Under the pieces are notes generated by a model that was given only the letters and a program-made list of their open reading frames with translations, was not told the DNA's origin and did not search any database. This document shows, piece by piece, positions 1 through 8,407 of a stretch of DNA of 32,256 bases (position 1 is the first letter of the stretch; the number at the start of each line of letters is the position of its first letter). A program made the position numbers and the translations under genes. The DNA comes from an uncultured Lachnospiraceae bacterium (lineage in GTDB: Bacteria; Bacillota; Clostridia; Lachnospirales; Lachnospiraceae), in the NCBI GenBank assembly GCA_910577785.1, contig CAJTNT010000040.1, forward strand, positions 1-32,256. Reading direction: 5' to 3'.

Positions 1-284
1 TTCAGAGCCATGTCCGCAGTGGTATTCATGAATCTGGAATAATCTGCCTTTGCATAAGAACATGCATAGTAAAATGCATTCAGGGATTTTTTCGTAATTC
101 CCGCCAAAAAATGTCTGTACAATGAACGGATGGAGGCCGCTGACTCCATAGCAAGTATAGATAATACCAGCAGAAACAGGGTTTCAATAGTTGGTGCGGA
201 AAAAGTTTTAAAATAAATATAAAAATAACGGTACAGTCTACCAATTAGATTATTTTCGTTGTATAATAAGTCTGACGTACAAGA
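1..284 (-). mobile_element. IS transposase, N-terminal part, runs off left edge
   Basis: On the minus strand an open frame runs from just after a stop at 285-287 to the window edge. Its translation includes ETLFLLVLSILAMES, IRSLYRHFLAGI, KSLNAFYYACSYAK and FMNTTADMAL. This hydrophobic, tyrosine-rich N-terminus resembles DDE transposases of an IS4-like group that I recall as common in Lachnospiraceae; that is recognition from memory, not a search. The catalytic part would lie left of position 1. No ATG, GTG or TTG is found in frame upstream of the conserved part, so the copy either uses a rare start such as ATT or has lost its start. It may therefore be inactive. The family assignment is tentative; that it is transposase-like is more secure. 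Confidence 0.55.
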
Positions 285-326
285 TCACTCTCTTTCGTAT
301 AGTTTTGTATGCAAACTTATTATACA
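260..326. repeat. Perfect 12-bp inverted repeat beside the transposase
   Basis: TGTATAATAAGT at 260-271 is exactly complementary to ACTTATTATACA at 315-326, with 43 bp between the arms. It lies at the 5' side of the transposase frame, and each arm contains a TATAAT/TTATTATAC-like stretch. It could be an IS-end or promoter/operator structure. The flanking 327-499 is AT-rich and holds no gene that I can support. Confidence 0.6.
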
Positions 327-499
327 TGAGAAAGTGCCTTGTGCGTTATTTTATTTTTCAAAAAGTTGTAAAGTGGTGTTACATTTTAGTAAAATCATAA
401 AATCAATATGCTTTGTTTACCTAGTGGTATTACTTTTTATGTTTCATATAAGTTCCTATCTCTGAAAATAAAAATGCATACTTTCTGGACAGGCAGTTG

Positions 500-1864
500 C
501 TACTTTGTGAGTTCCTGGATGCGCTTTTCCAGCATCTTGATTTTATCTTCGTATTGGGCAGATTCTTCTTGGCCATCTGTGCTGTGTACAATGTTATTTC
601 TGCTTTCTTCCTGATGGAGAAAGTGCGGGTGAATCAAAAGCGTGGTGCAGAAGGACAGCCGCTCGGGATCCGTTTCAAAAACAGGTTTTGGGGAACCGTT
701 CTGCTCTAATGCATTTAAAATCTTCCTAAAACTAGTGTTCCGTCCCTCGGTCAGATGCATTTCTTTTAGAAACTCGCCAATACGGCGGTTGCGATACCGC
801 CTGTTAAATACGAGGTAAGTCCGCAGCCCTTCTTCCGTGATGGAACGGTCCGCACCAGGGTGGCTGACAATCTCGATTCTGTCTGGCAGAACACGCACTT
901 CAATCGGCTCGCGGACGTCATATCCCTTGTGGTATGCGGCGTTACAGAGGCTCTCTTCCACGGCAGCATAAGGGTAGTTGAAAAAGCGGTCAGCTTCCGC
1001 ACGGTCTGGGTGCTTTATCACATGCTCTGTGAGAATGTTGTTACGGATATATAATAACGCGTCGCGAAGCTGCTGATGCAGGGGGCCTTTGAAGATTTTT
1101 TCAATAATTTTATTCCCGCCTAAGCCATCCGGGAACTGGACAACGTCAATCTGTGCATAAGGGAAAAATTTCTGGGGTTCCAGGCTGAAGAACATGAGGC
1201 CGACATTTTTGGGCTTGATGTATTCTGGCAAAGAGTTTATAATATTCATGTTCTGGCAGAGATCCAAAAATTCCATATGTTTTGACTCTTCATAGAGAGA
1301 GCTGCCAATTTCTTTCAGATAAGCCTGAATCAGCGTAAGGTTTAGGTCTGTCAGGTCGGCCTCATGGTTGATCCTGTCGTCAAAAGGGACATTATTTGCA
1401 AGGTTGTACAGATCCCGTTTTTCTTCTTCGGAAGGGGCTATGGTGCTGGCCATTTTTCGTATATAGTAAATCCGTTCTTTCTCGCCCTTTGCCATAGATT
1501 TTGGAGAGGAATATGGACGCAGGTAGCCTCCGGGCGCCCAGATAACAATAAATTTTTTCCCTTTATAGTCTGCAACCTCCACGATAGGCAAGTATTCTGG
1601 TTGGATTCGTTTGCATTTGTTCAGCATGTCTTTTAGATAGTGATCAATCTTTTCTGCAGGGACGCCCAGCAGGGAATCCGGGCGGCCTTCTCTTTCCGTT
1701 ACCCCTATCACGATATATCCGCCGCCCCAGTTATCAATGTCATTTGCAAAAGCGCAGATTGTTTTCAGGGAAGCTTCCGCATCCCATGTTTCCTTAAATT
1801 CAATTCTTGCCCATTCTACAACACTTCCGGAGAGAAGTGTTTTTATATTAGTTGGAACAGCCAT
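500..1864 (-). CDS. AlbA_2/Schlafen-type ATP-binding transcriptional regulator
   Basis: This 454-residue protein matches the large family often annotated as 'ATP-binding protein' or 'RecG-like helicase-related regulator'. The N-terminal AlbA_2 (divergent AAA_4, Schlafen-like) domain spans about residues 10-130 and shows EFKETWD and AFANDIDNWGGGYIVIGV. The middle and C-terminal part has a GHKL-like ATPase region, about 310-350, with EESLCNAAYHKGYD and RIEIVSHPG. A winged-helix-like stretch follows at about 365-415, and the tail (EDKIKMLEKRIQELTK) looks like a short coiled coil. The start is supported by GAGGTGA six bases upstream on the minus strand. Such proteins are usually transcriptional regulators or defence-associated factors. 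The actual target is unknown. It stands alone, next to a broken AAA/nuclease gene and an IS fragment. Confidence 0.85.
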   Translation of the reverse strand: MAVPTNIKTLLSGSVVEWARIEFKETWDAEASLKTICAFANDIDNWGGGYIVIGVTEREGRPDSLLGVPAEKIDHYLKDMLNKCKRIQPEYLPIVEVADYKGKKFIVIWAPGGYLRPYSSPKSMAKGEKERIYYIRKMASTIAPSEEEKRDLYNLANNVPFDDRINHEADLTDLNLTLIQAYLKEIGSSLYEESKHMEFLDLCQNMNIINSLPEYIKPKNVGLMFFSLEPQKFFPYAQIDVVQFPDGLGGNKIIEKIFKGPLHQQLRDALLYIRNNILTEHVIKHPDRAEADRFFNYPYAAVEESLCNAAYHKGYDVREPIEVRVLPDRIEIVSHPGADRSITEEGLRTYLVFNRRYRNRRIGEFLKEMHLTEGRNTSFRKILNALEQNGSPKPVFETDPERLSFCTTLLIHPHFLHQEESRNNIVHSTDGQEESAQYEDKIKMLEKRIQELTK

Positions 1865-1944
1865 GATCCGTCACCTCGGTTTTTGATTGTATATATTTTT
1901 TTGTGAAAGCTATTTTGCGATAGTTGCTTGTTGTTTCTTTGATA

Positions 1945-1976
1945 GCTATTATATTCTTACCAGAGTATAATAGCAA
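1945..1976 (-). promoter_or_regulatory. Promoter of the AlbA_2 gene, overlapped by a perfect palindrome
   Basis: On the minus strand a -35 TTGCTA (1976-1971), a 17-bp spacer and a -10 TATAAT (1953-1948) form a near-consensus sigma-A promoter pointing into the AlbA_2 gene. The arms GCTATTATA (1945-1953) and TATAATAGC (1966-1974) form a perfect 9-bp inverted repeat with a 12-bp spacer. They cover the -10 and most of the -35. This is the geometry expected of a repressor operator; that a repressor binds is inference. The rest of the 1865-2182 gap shows nothing else. Confidence 0.65.
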
Positions 1977-2182
1977 GGACTTTCTCATTTTTATCATTTG
2001 CTGATAACTTCTTTCTTTATCAGGGATTCTGTGGTAAGATGGATTTTATGGAGCTGCCTTTTTGATATTGCATGCACAGAATTGGGAAATAGCCAGATGT
2101 AGGGGGCATTTATACTCACGGTCGATGAAATTGGCTATGTTTGCAGAACAGGGAAATGGCAAGATGGAAAGGATATTATGTC

Positions 2183-2768
2183 ATGAAGAGAAAATTTAAT
2201 ACTACTGGCATGTGCATACCTTCCCTGCACTATATGGCGGACACAAGTGAGTTGGTCAGCCGGATTATTGCAGATTATATTGAGCAGGGGGAGTATGTTG
2301 CCATTGCCCGTGCCCGTCAGTTTGGGAAGACGACGACCCTGGAGCTTCTTTACCGGAGGCTGAAGGAAACGTATTTTGTGATTGACTTTAGCTTTGAGGC
2401 CGCGGATGAGTATTTCCAGTCCCTTGGGGCTCTTGTCAAGGGGCTGCATATGGATATATCGGAACGGTTGGAGGAACAGGGAGCCCCTTCTATTTTGCGT
2501 AAGGCATGGGACGCCCCGGTTTCAGCCAGGACCAGGAGCATGGGGCGTACAGATGTGATTGTGGATTTTCTGGGGCAGCAGTATATCAATGAAGATTTAC
2601 CGAGGGAATGAGTATTATCTGCGTGGGGAAGAGCAGCTGGCGGGATATCTGGAGGACTATCATCTACAGAAGGGGTATCTGCTTAGCTTTAATTTTAACC
2701 AAAAGAAGAAGGTAGGTGTCCGCAAGGTTATGTTAGGGGATAAGGTACTGGTGGAGGCAGTGGTGTAG
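2183..2768 (+). pseudogene. AAA-ATPase/PD-(D/E)XK nuclease-type gene with its middle deleted
   Basis: The first frame starts at ATG 2183 (AAAGGA upstream). It begins like the AAA-ATPase-like family common in gut anaerobes: FNTTGMCIPSLHYMADTS, then a P-loop-like ARARQFGKTTTLELLYRRL. It stops at 2611. In the +1-shifted frame the characteristic family C-terminus appears: KIYRGNEYYLRGEEQLAGYL, EDYHLQKGYLLSFNFNQKKK, and GDKVLVEAVV up to 2768. The complete protein is normally above 500 residues. Here only about 195 codons remain, so most of the ATPase and the start of the nuclease fold are missing, and the junction near 2570-2595 shifts frame. An intact small protein is unlikely. Function lost (inference). 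Confidence 0.75.
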
Positions 2769-2806
2769 GCAGGCAAATAGGTGATTGAGAAATGTGAGGA
2801 AAAACA

Positions 2807-3607
2807 ATGAGAGAAGAATTGAGTATTTTAAAATATCCCAGGACGCCGCATTTGGAAGGCTCCCGTCTTCAGCCAGGGGATGAGGATCTGTCGCAGATCC
2901 GGTTCTCTGAAATTGCAGGCAGGCATCTGGTGGTGGAGGAAAAGTGTGACGGGGCGAATGCGGCGATATCTTTTTCCGATGAGGGGGAGATGTTCCTGCA
3001 GAGCCGCGGCCATTACCTGACCGGCGGATACCGGGAGCGGCACTTTAACCTGATGAAACAGTGGGCAAGCGTGCATCGGGATGCGTTTTACCAGGTGTTG
3101 GGGAGCCGCTATCTTATGTATGGGGAATGGATGTATGCAAAGCATACCGTGTTTTATGATGCGCTGCCGCATTATTTTCTGGAATTTGACATCTATGACC
3201 GTGCGCAGGGGATTTTTTTGGATACCCCGTCGAGGCGGAAATTAACGGAAAAGCTGCCGATTGTATCCGTGCCTGTGCTGTCCGAGGGCGTGTTTTCAAA
3301 ACAGCAGCAGCTGTTGGATTTGATCGGGCCATCGAATTATATCACGGAGGGGAATGCTGCATGCCTGCAGCGGCTGTCCCAGGAACTGGGCCTGGACGCA
3401 GGGCAGCAATGTGCGGAGACGGATCTTTCCACGATGATGGAAGGCCTGTATCTCAAGATAGAGGAAGGCGGGCAGGTGGCGGCCAGGCTGAAATATGTCA
3501 GGGCTTCTTTTCAGCAGCGCCTCCTGGAATCGGAAAGCCATTGGCTGGAGCGGCCGATTGTGCCGAACCAGCTTGCGGCGCCTGTCAGCCAATTGTTTGA
3601 GGGCTGA
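2807..3607 (+). CDS. ATP-dependent RNA ligase (RNA_ligase/Rnl2-like superfamily)
   Basis: The 266-residue protein has the full set of nucleotidyltransferase motifs. Motif I is EKCDGAN, with K46 as the predicted AMP-accepting lysine. A SRG triplet lies at 66-68, motif III YGEW at 105-108, motif IIIa FLEFD at 124-128, motif IV EGLYLK at 212-217, and motif V RLKY at 227-230. Such enzymes adenylate the lysine with ATP, transfer AMP to a 5'-phosphate RNA end and seal it to a 3'-OH. The protein is little more than the catalytic core, so substrate choice may depend on a partner. TGAGGA precedes the ATG by about 6 bases. The next gene is an HD/polynucleotide-kinase fusion that would make exactly the ends a ligase needs, which supports RNA repair as the role. 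The RNA substrate is unknown. Confidence 0.85.
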   Translation: MREELSILKYPRTPHLEGSRLQPGDEDLSQIRFSEIAGRHLVVEEKCDGANAAISFSDEGEMFLQSRGHYLTGGYRERHFNLMKQWASVHRDAFYQVLGSRYLMYGEWMYAKHTVFYDALPHYFLEFDIYDRAQGIFLDTPSRRKLTEKLPIVSVPVLSEGVFSKQQQLLDLIGPSNYITEGNAACLQRLSQELGLDAGQQCAETDLSTMMEGLYLKIEEGGQVAARLKYVRASFQQRLLESESHWLERPIVPNQLAAPVSQLFEG

Positions 3608-3767
3608 GCATGAGCGATTAAGTAATATGGGTTTTTGGGGATTTATCTTGGAAAAAGTGGCGTGTGTGTGGGTTTTGGCTGGTGATTGGAAAATATGGGA
3701 TAGATTACGAGGAAGTTAGGAAGAAAGAATCAATAAAAAGAGCGGAAGCTGAGAAAAGGGGGCGGCA

Positions 3768-4946
3768 ATGAGAAAAGAGGGAACATGTGAAGAGCTGCTT
3801 TGCCTGGCGCCGAAGGCGCCGGAATGGAAGATTGACTGGGGCAGGATTGGGGATTCCAGGATGTCGCCCATGATTGCCAGGATGAAAGAAACCAGGCAGA
3901 ACCCAGCGTGGCATGGGGAGGGGGATGTATGGACGCATACGCAGATGGTGTGCGAGGCGCTGGCGGCAGATGCGGGATTCCAAAGCCTGAGCCGGCGCCT
4001 GCAGGAGGAACTGTTCCTGGCAGCCTTACTGCATGATGTTGGGAAAATCCCCACTACCCGCCTAGAGGACGGCCAATGGGTGTCGCCAGGCCATACGGCA
4101 GTTGGCGCGAGGATGGCCAGGGAGTTCCTGTGGCTGGAATATGGTTTCTGCGGGAAAGCAGAATGGCAGGCCTTCCGGGAAACAGTCTGCAGCCTGATCC
4201 GCTACCACTCCGTCCCGCCCCATATTTTAGGGCAGAAACACCCGGAGCGCCGCCTGATCCAGATTGCATCCAATGGCAGGCTGTCTGCGGATTTTTCCAT
4301 AAAGCTGCTCTGTCTTCTGGTAAAGGCGGATATGCAGGGGCGTATATTTGATGATATCGAAGGTTCCTTGGAAACCGTGGAACTGTGCGAAGTGCAGGCG
4401 GAGGAACTGGGCTGCCTGAAGGAGCCGTTCCCGTTCCCCACGGCAGCTTCACAATATGCATACTTGGAGGGGCGCGGCATTTTGCCCGGCCAGGAATGGT
4501 ATGACGATACCTGGGGGGAGGTCGTTGTGATGACGGGCCTGCCGGGGACAGGCAAGGACACCTGGATCCGGGAACATTGCAGCAGCCTGCCGATGATTTC
4601 TCTGGATGAGCTGCGCAGACAGATGGATGTGCCGCCTACAGCAGAGCAGGGGCCGGTGGTAACTGCGGCACGCCAGCTAGCGAAGGCTTACCTGCGGGAC
4701 AAAATCCCGTTTGTCTGGAATGCCACCAACCTGACGCCCGTAATCCGGGGGAAGTTAGTGAAGCTGTTTACGGATTACCATGCGTCTGTGAAGATGATAT
4801 ACCTTGAAACAGAGTGGGAGGAACAGCTGCGGAGAAACCGGGAGAGAAGCAAAGCCGTCCCGGAGCAGGTAATCCGCAGGATGCTGGGCTATATGACGCT
4901 GCCAGAATGTTTTGAGGCGCACAGAGTAGAATGGCATTGTGTTTAG
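3768..4946 (+). CDS. HD-Pnk: HD phosphoesterase fused to 5'-OH polynucleotide kinase
   Basis: The 392-residue protein has an N-terminal HD domain and a C-terminal P-loop kinase. The HD metal ligands are visible as H57 (WTHTQ), H89-D90 (LLHDVGK), H109 (PGHTAVG), H147 (RYHS) and D188 (KAD). The kinase has a Walker A GLPGTGKDT (257-265), a DEL motif with D280, an NATNL motif (318-322), and an arginine-rich lid (RRNRER, 355-360). The same layout is known from Runella slithyformis HD-Pnk, characterised by the Shuman laboratory, whose HD part removes 2',3'-cyclic or 2'-phosphates and whose kinase phosphorylates 5'-OH ends. It follows the RNA ligase by 160 bp with no terminator seen. A G-rich AAAGGGGGC site precedes the ATG. 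Alternative: a nucleotide or small-molecule kinase with an HD domain; the ligase neighbour argues against it. Confidence 0.82.
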   Translation: MRKEGTCEELLCLAPKAPEWKIDWGRIGDSRMSPMIARMKETRQNPAWHGEGDVWTHTQMVCEALAADAGFQSLSRRLQEELFLAALLHDVGKIPTTRLEDGQWVSPGHTAVGARMAREFLWLEYGFCGKAEWQAFRETVCSLIRYHSVPPHILGQKHPERRLIQIASNGRLSADFSIKLLCLLVKADMQGRIFDDIEGSLETVELCEVQAEELGCLKEPFPFPTAASQYAYLEGRGILPGQEWYDDTWGEVVVMTGLPGTGKDTWIREHCSSLPMISLDELRRQMDVPPTAEQGPVVTAARQLAKAYLRDKIPFVWNATNLTPVIRGKLVKLFTDYHASVKMIYLETEWEEQLRRNRERSKAVPEQVIRRMLGYMTLPECFEAHRVEWHCV

Positions 4947-5045
4947 AAAAGGAAGCGTTTGCGGGATATGCCTGGTATTTGTGAAACAACAGAATATGAG
5001 GCATGCGTTTATAGACATGAGTTTATAGAAAGGAAGCAAATCACA

Positions 5046-7121
5046 ATGGATAAGATGAAGATGGATGAGATGGAACGGAGTAAGATGAAATTGGATCAGA
5101 TTAAGAAATACGTCCTGGGAACCCCCATAGAGACAGATGCAGCTATCTATGAGGTGCAGGCTGCGGCTCTCCCCTGCCCCTATGTGGAAATGGATGCGCA
5201 GGCCATGGAAATCAGCTGCCTCTTGGGAAAACATGACATTGTCTATGGCCTCGGCCAGCAGGTGCGCGGAATCAATAAAAGGGGCTGGAAATACACCAGC
5301 TTCTGCAGCGACGATCCTAACCATACGGAGAACAAGGAGTCGCTGTACGCCGCCCATAATTTCCTGGTGGTGGCTGGGCAAAAGCCCTTTGGTATTTTCC
5401 TGGACACGCCGGAGAAGGTATCGTTTGACATTGGCTATAGCCGGCCGGACAGGCTGTCCATCCGCCTTTGCAGCTGGAATGCAAATTGCTATCTTATAGA
5501 GGGGGATTCTGCTTATGAGATTGTGAGGTCTTTCCGCAAACTGATTGGCCCAAGCTATCTCCCGCCGAAGTGGGCCTTTGGTTTTGGGCAGAGCCGCTGG
5601 GGCTATCGGAACCAGCAGGATATTGAAGAGGTACTGGCAGGGTATGAAGAGAATAATTTTCCGTTGGATATGATTTACCTGGATATTGACTATATGGACC
5701 GCTATATGGATTTTACGGTGGATGGGGAGAAATTTCCTGATTTTCCCCAATTTGTGGAAAAGATGGCGCACAAGGGCATCCATCTGGTGCCGATTATTGA
5801 CGCTGGCATAAAGGTTCAGGAAGGCTATGGGGTATATGAGGAAGGCGTGGAAAAGGGGTATTTCTGCAAGGATGAGGAAGGCAGGGATTTTGTGGGCGCG
5901 GTCTGGCCGGGCAGGGTGCATTTCCCAGATATGCTGCAGGAAGAGGTGCGCAGGTGGTTTGGCGAAAAATATAAGATTCTTCTGGATCAGGGGATTGAGG
6001 GGTTTTGGAATGACATGAATGAGCCTGCTATTTTCTATTCGGAGAAGCATCTGGGGGAGGTGTTTTGCAAGCTGGAGGATTACAAGGGGAAGAACCTGGA
6101 TATTGACAGCTTTTTTGAGATGCGGGATTTGGTGCAGGGGCTTTCGAATTATGAGGAGGATTACCAATCCTTCTACCACAGGTACCAGGGGGAGAGTATC
6201 CGCCATGACAGAGTCCATAATATGTATGGCTATTGCATGACACGTGCGGCTTCGGAGGCCTTTGGCAGGCTGGCGCCGGGGAAGCGTATCCTGCTGTTCT
6301 CACGGGCGTCCTATCTGGGGATGCACCGCTATGGCGGGATATGGATGGGGGACAACCATTCCTGGTGGTCGCATCTGCTGCTGAGCCTGAAGATGCTGGC
6401 AAACCTGAATATGTGCGGCTTCTTGTATACGGGTCCAGACCTGGGCGGCTTTGGCAGCAATACGACAGAAGACCTGCTGCTGCGGTGGTATGCATTGGGG
6501 ATTTTCATGCCGCTGATGCGTAACCATTCTGCCCTGGGAACCCGTCGGCAAGAAACGTATCAATTTACAGACAAAGAGAGCTTGCGGGGAATCTTACGCC
6601 TCCGCTATATGCTGCTGCCTTACCTTTACAGCGAGTATATGAAGGCAGCCCTAAGGGATGATTTGTATGCGAAGCCGCTGGCATTTGTCTTCCCGGATGA
6701 CCCGCATGCGGAGCGGATTGAGGATCAGCTGCTCATTGGCGAAAGCGTTATGATTGCGCCTGTTTATGAGCAGAATGCCAGAGGCAGGAATGTGTATCTG
6801 CCAGAGGAGATGAAGCTGTACCGTATGCGCAGCCCCGAGGACATGGAGGAAGAAACTCTGGCAAAGGGCTTCCACTACGTGCAGGCAGAGGTCAATGAGG
6901 TACTGCTGTTTGTCAGGGCGGGGAAGCTGGTGCCGGTTGCCCGGGCAGCCAACCGGGTAGCGGAAGTGGATATGGAGCGTTTGGGGCTTTTGGGATATGT
7001 AGCGTGTGAGGATGCCGTTTATGAACTGTATGATGACGATGGAAGCTCCAGAGATTGCAGCCTGGAAGGGCATATCCGCAGGATAACGCCGATAGAGGCA
7101 GCAGAGACAGCCGCAGAATAA
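5046..7121 (+). CDS. Glycoside hydrolase family 31, alpha-glucosidase-like
   Basis: From ATG 5046 the protein is 691 residues, within the GH31 range. An upstream open stretch exists, but GAAAGGAAG lies about 10 bases before 5046 and homology begins soon after. The nucleophile motif WNDMNEP gives D323, and GGIWMGDNHSWW gives D436 as the acid/base. Other family blocks are FGFGQSRWGYR, YLDIDYMDRY, VPIIDAGIK, GPDLGGFG and MPLMRNHSALGTRRQE. There is no signal peptide, so it acts in the cytoplasm, probably on imported alpha-gluco-oligosaccharides. The methionine/lysine-rich N-terminus (MDKMKMDEMERSKMK) is unusual, and ATG 5085 is a possible alternative start. No sugar transporter is adjacent, so the natural substrate (maltose, isomaltose or another alpha-glycoside) cannot be told from context. 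Confidence 0.92.
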   Translation: MDKMKMDEMERSKMKLDQIKKYVLGTPIETDAAIYEVQAAALPCPYVEMDAQAMEISCLLGKHDIVYGLGQQVRGINKRGWKYTSFCSDDPNHTENKESLYAAHNFLVVAGQKPFGIFLDTPEKVSFDIGYSRPDRLSIRLCSWNANCYLIEGDSAYEIVRSFRKLIGPSYLPPKWAFGFGQSRWGYRNQQDIEEVLAGYEENNFPLDMIYLDIDYMDRYMDFTVDGEKFPDFPQFVEKMAHKGIHLVPIIDAGIKVQEGYGVYEEGVEKGYFCKDEEGRDFVGAVWPGRVHFPDMLQEEVRRWFGEKYKILLDQGIEGFWNDMNEPAIFYSEKHLGEVFCKLEDYKGKNLDIDSFFEMRDLVQGLSNYEEDYQSFYHRYQGESIRHDRVHNMYGYCMTRAASEAFGRLAPGKRILLFSRASYLGMHRYGGIWMGDNHSWWSHLLLSLKMLANLNMCGFLYTGPDLGGFGSNTTEDLLLRWYALGIFMPLMRNHSALGTRRQETYQFTDKESLRGILRLRYMLLPYLYSEYMKAALRDDLYAKPLAFVFPDDPHAERIEDQLLIGESVMIAPVYEQNARGRNVYLPEEMKLYRMRSPEDMEEETLAKGFHYVQAEVNEVLLFVRAGKLVPVARAANRVAEVDMERLGLLGYVACEDAVYELYDDDGSSRDCSLEGHIRRITPIEAAETAAE

Positions 7122-7408
7122 TGCCAAGGAACGTCTCAGGACAAAAGGCCGCTATATAACAGTGGAAAGCCCATTTTGTTAGGTTATGTAAGTTTGGCGT
7201 AGTATCATGGACTGTAAAGTATGTTTTAGGCAAGGGCATAGAGAGAAGAAGGCTTGGCAGCATAGAGCAGACGGAAAATGGGCAAATGAGAGAGTATGTT
7301 AAAGTATGTTCTGGTATTAAAGGCAAAAGAAGAGTTACGTACTGCAGAAAGCAGGAATCTTGTGAATTTCGTTTTGTAGGAAGCGGTGAAGGTGGGAACA
7401 GAATCGTT

Positions 7409-8350
7409 ATGAAAAAAAGAGAAGTTTTCCCTGTCATTAGGAAGGGCATGTTTTGGAGTGGGGCTGTTGTTTTGTCCCTGTGCGCATATGGGATTTTTCT
7501 GGCAGCAGGAGGAGCAGGCTGGCAGCAGGGAGGGGGAAGTTTGGCCTGCCCAGAAGGCATTCTTTTCCAAGGGCTTGCTCATAGAGCGGTTGGTGCAGCG
7601 GCAAATTTAGAATCTTCCCTGGCCAATGGAGAGGGGGTTCAGGCAATCGAGAAGGGGCGGGAGGCAGGAACCGCAGAGGAACGCCAGAAGCCGGATATAG
7701 AGGCAATCCAGCAGATGCCAGCGGGCACAGTCTTGGATCATTCCACGTTTTCTGCGGAAATGGCAGACCGCCTGTTCTGCAGCATGGAACTGCCAGAGGA
7801 TGTACGGCAGCGGATCTGGGGCGTGTCTTATCATGAAAATGAGAATATCTCCTTAGAGGAACTCCGTTACCTGCGTGTGCTGCACATCGGGTTTGACGGG
7901 CTGCCCCATATTGGCGAACTGATTGTAAACCAGCGGGTTGCGGAAGATGTACTAGAGGTTATGGCAGAGCTTTACCGCCAGTCCTATCCCATTGAGAAGA
8001 TGCTTTTAATTGATGAATATGGAGCCGAAGACAGCCTGTCAATGGCAGATAACAACACTTCTGCATTCAACTACCGGGAGATTGCAGGCAGCAGCCGCCT
8101 GTCAAAACATGCAAAAGGGCTTGCTATTGATATCAATCCCCTGTATAATCCATATGTGAAGCAGACCGGGGAGGGAGAGGCTGTGGTCAGCCCGCCGGAA
8201 GGGGCGGCGTACGCAGACCGCGCGCAGGAGTTCCCTTACAAAATAGAGGAAGGGGATCTTTGCTGCCAGCTTTTTGGGGCGCATGGCTTTATCTGGGGAG
8301 GCAGCTGGAATAGCGTAAAGGATTACCAGCATTTTGAGTATGCAGAGTGA
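7409..8350 (+). CDS. Membrane-anchored M15-family D-Ala-D-Ala carboxypeptidase-like protein
   Basis: The 313-residue protein (ATG 7409) starts MKKREVFPVIRKG and continues into a hydrophobic segment, about residues 14-33 (MFWSGAVVLSLCAYGIFLAA). This is an uncleaved anchor or signal peptide placing the enzyme outside the membrane. A linker of about 100 residues follows. The C-terminal half has the Peptidase_M15_4 zinc pattern: SKHAKGLAIDINPLYN (His and Asp ligands) and the final DYQHFEY (third His). M15 enzymes trim peptidoglycan peptides. The SD is weak (GGTGGG 13 bases upstream), so an earlier in-frame ATG at 7286 is possible, but the signal-like start favours 7409. The neighbours GH31 and queH give no functional link. 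Confidence 0.8.
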   Translation: MKKREVFPVIRKGMFWSGAVVLSLCAYGIFLAAGGAGWQQGGGSLACPEGILFQGLAHRAVGAAANLESSLANGEGVQAIEKGREAGTAEERQKPDIEAIQQMPAGTVLDHSTFSAEMADRLFCSMELPEDVRQRIWGVSYHENENISLEELRYLRVLHIGFDGLPHIGELIVNQRVAEDVLEVMAELYRQSYPIEKMLLIDEYGAEDSLSMADNNTSAFNYREIAGSSRLSKHAKGLAIDINPLYNPYVKQTGEGEAVVSPPEGAAYADRAQEFPYKIEEGDLCCQLFGAHGFIWGGSWNSVKDYQHFEYAE

Positions 8351-8407
8351 AGCAGCGTCCGTTTTGCCGAGATTTGGCTCTGTAGTTACAGTTTGGAGAG
8401 GATACCG

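Noticed and set aside
2559..2768. Independent small protein in the second frame
   Set aside because: Its sequence is the conserved tail of the same family as the preceding frame, so it is the end of one broken gene.
4755..6218. 487-codon open frame on the minus strand over the HD-Pnk end and GH31 gene
   Set aside because: It is antisense to two well-supported genes. The translation is rich in H, L, I and P with no family likeness and it lacks a proper ribosome binding site.
6233..6523. Small plus-strand frame inside the GH31 gene
   Set aside because: It is out of frame within conserved GH31 catalytic blocks; no ribosome binding site.
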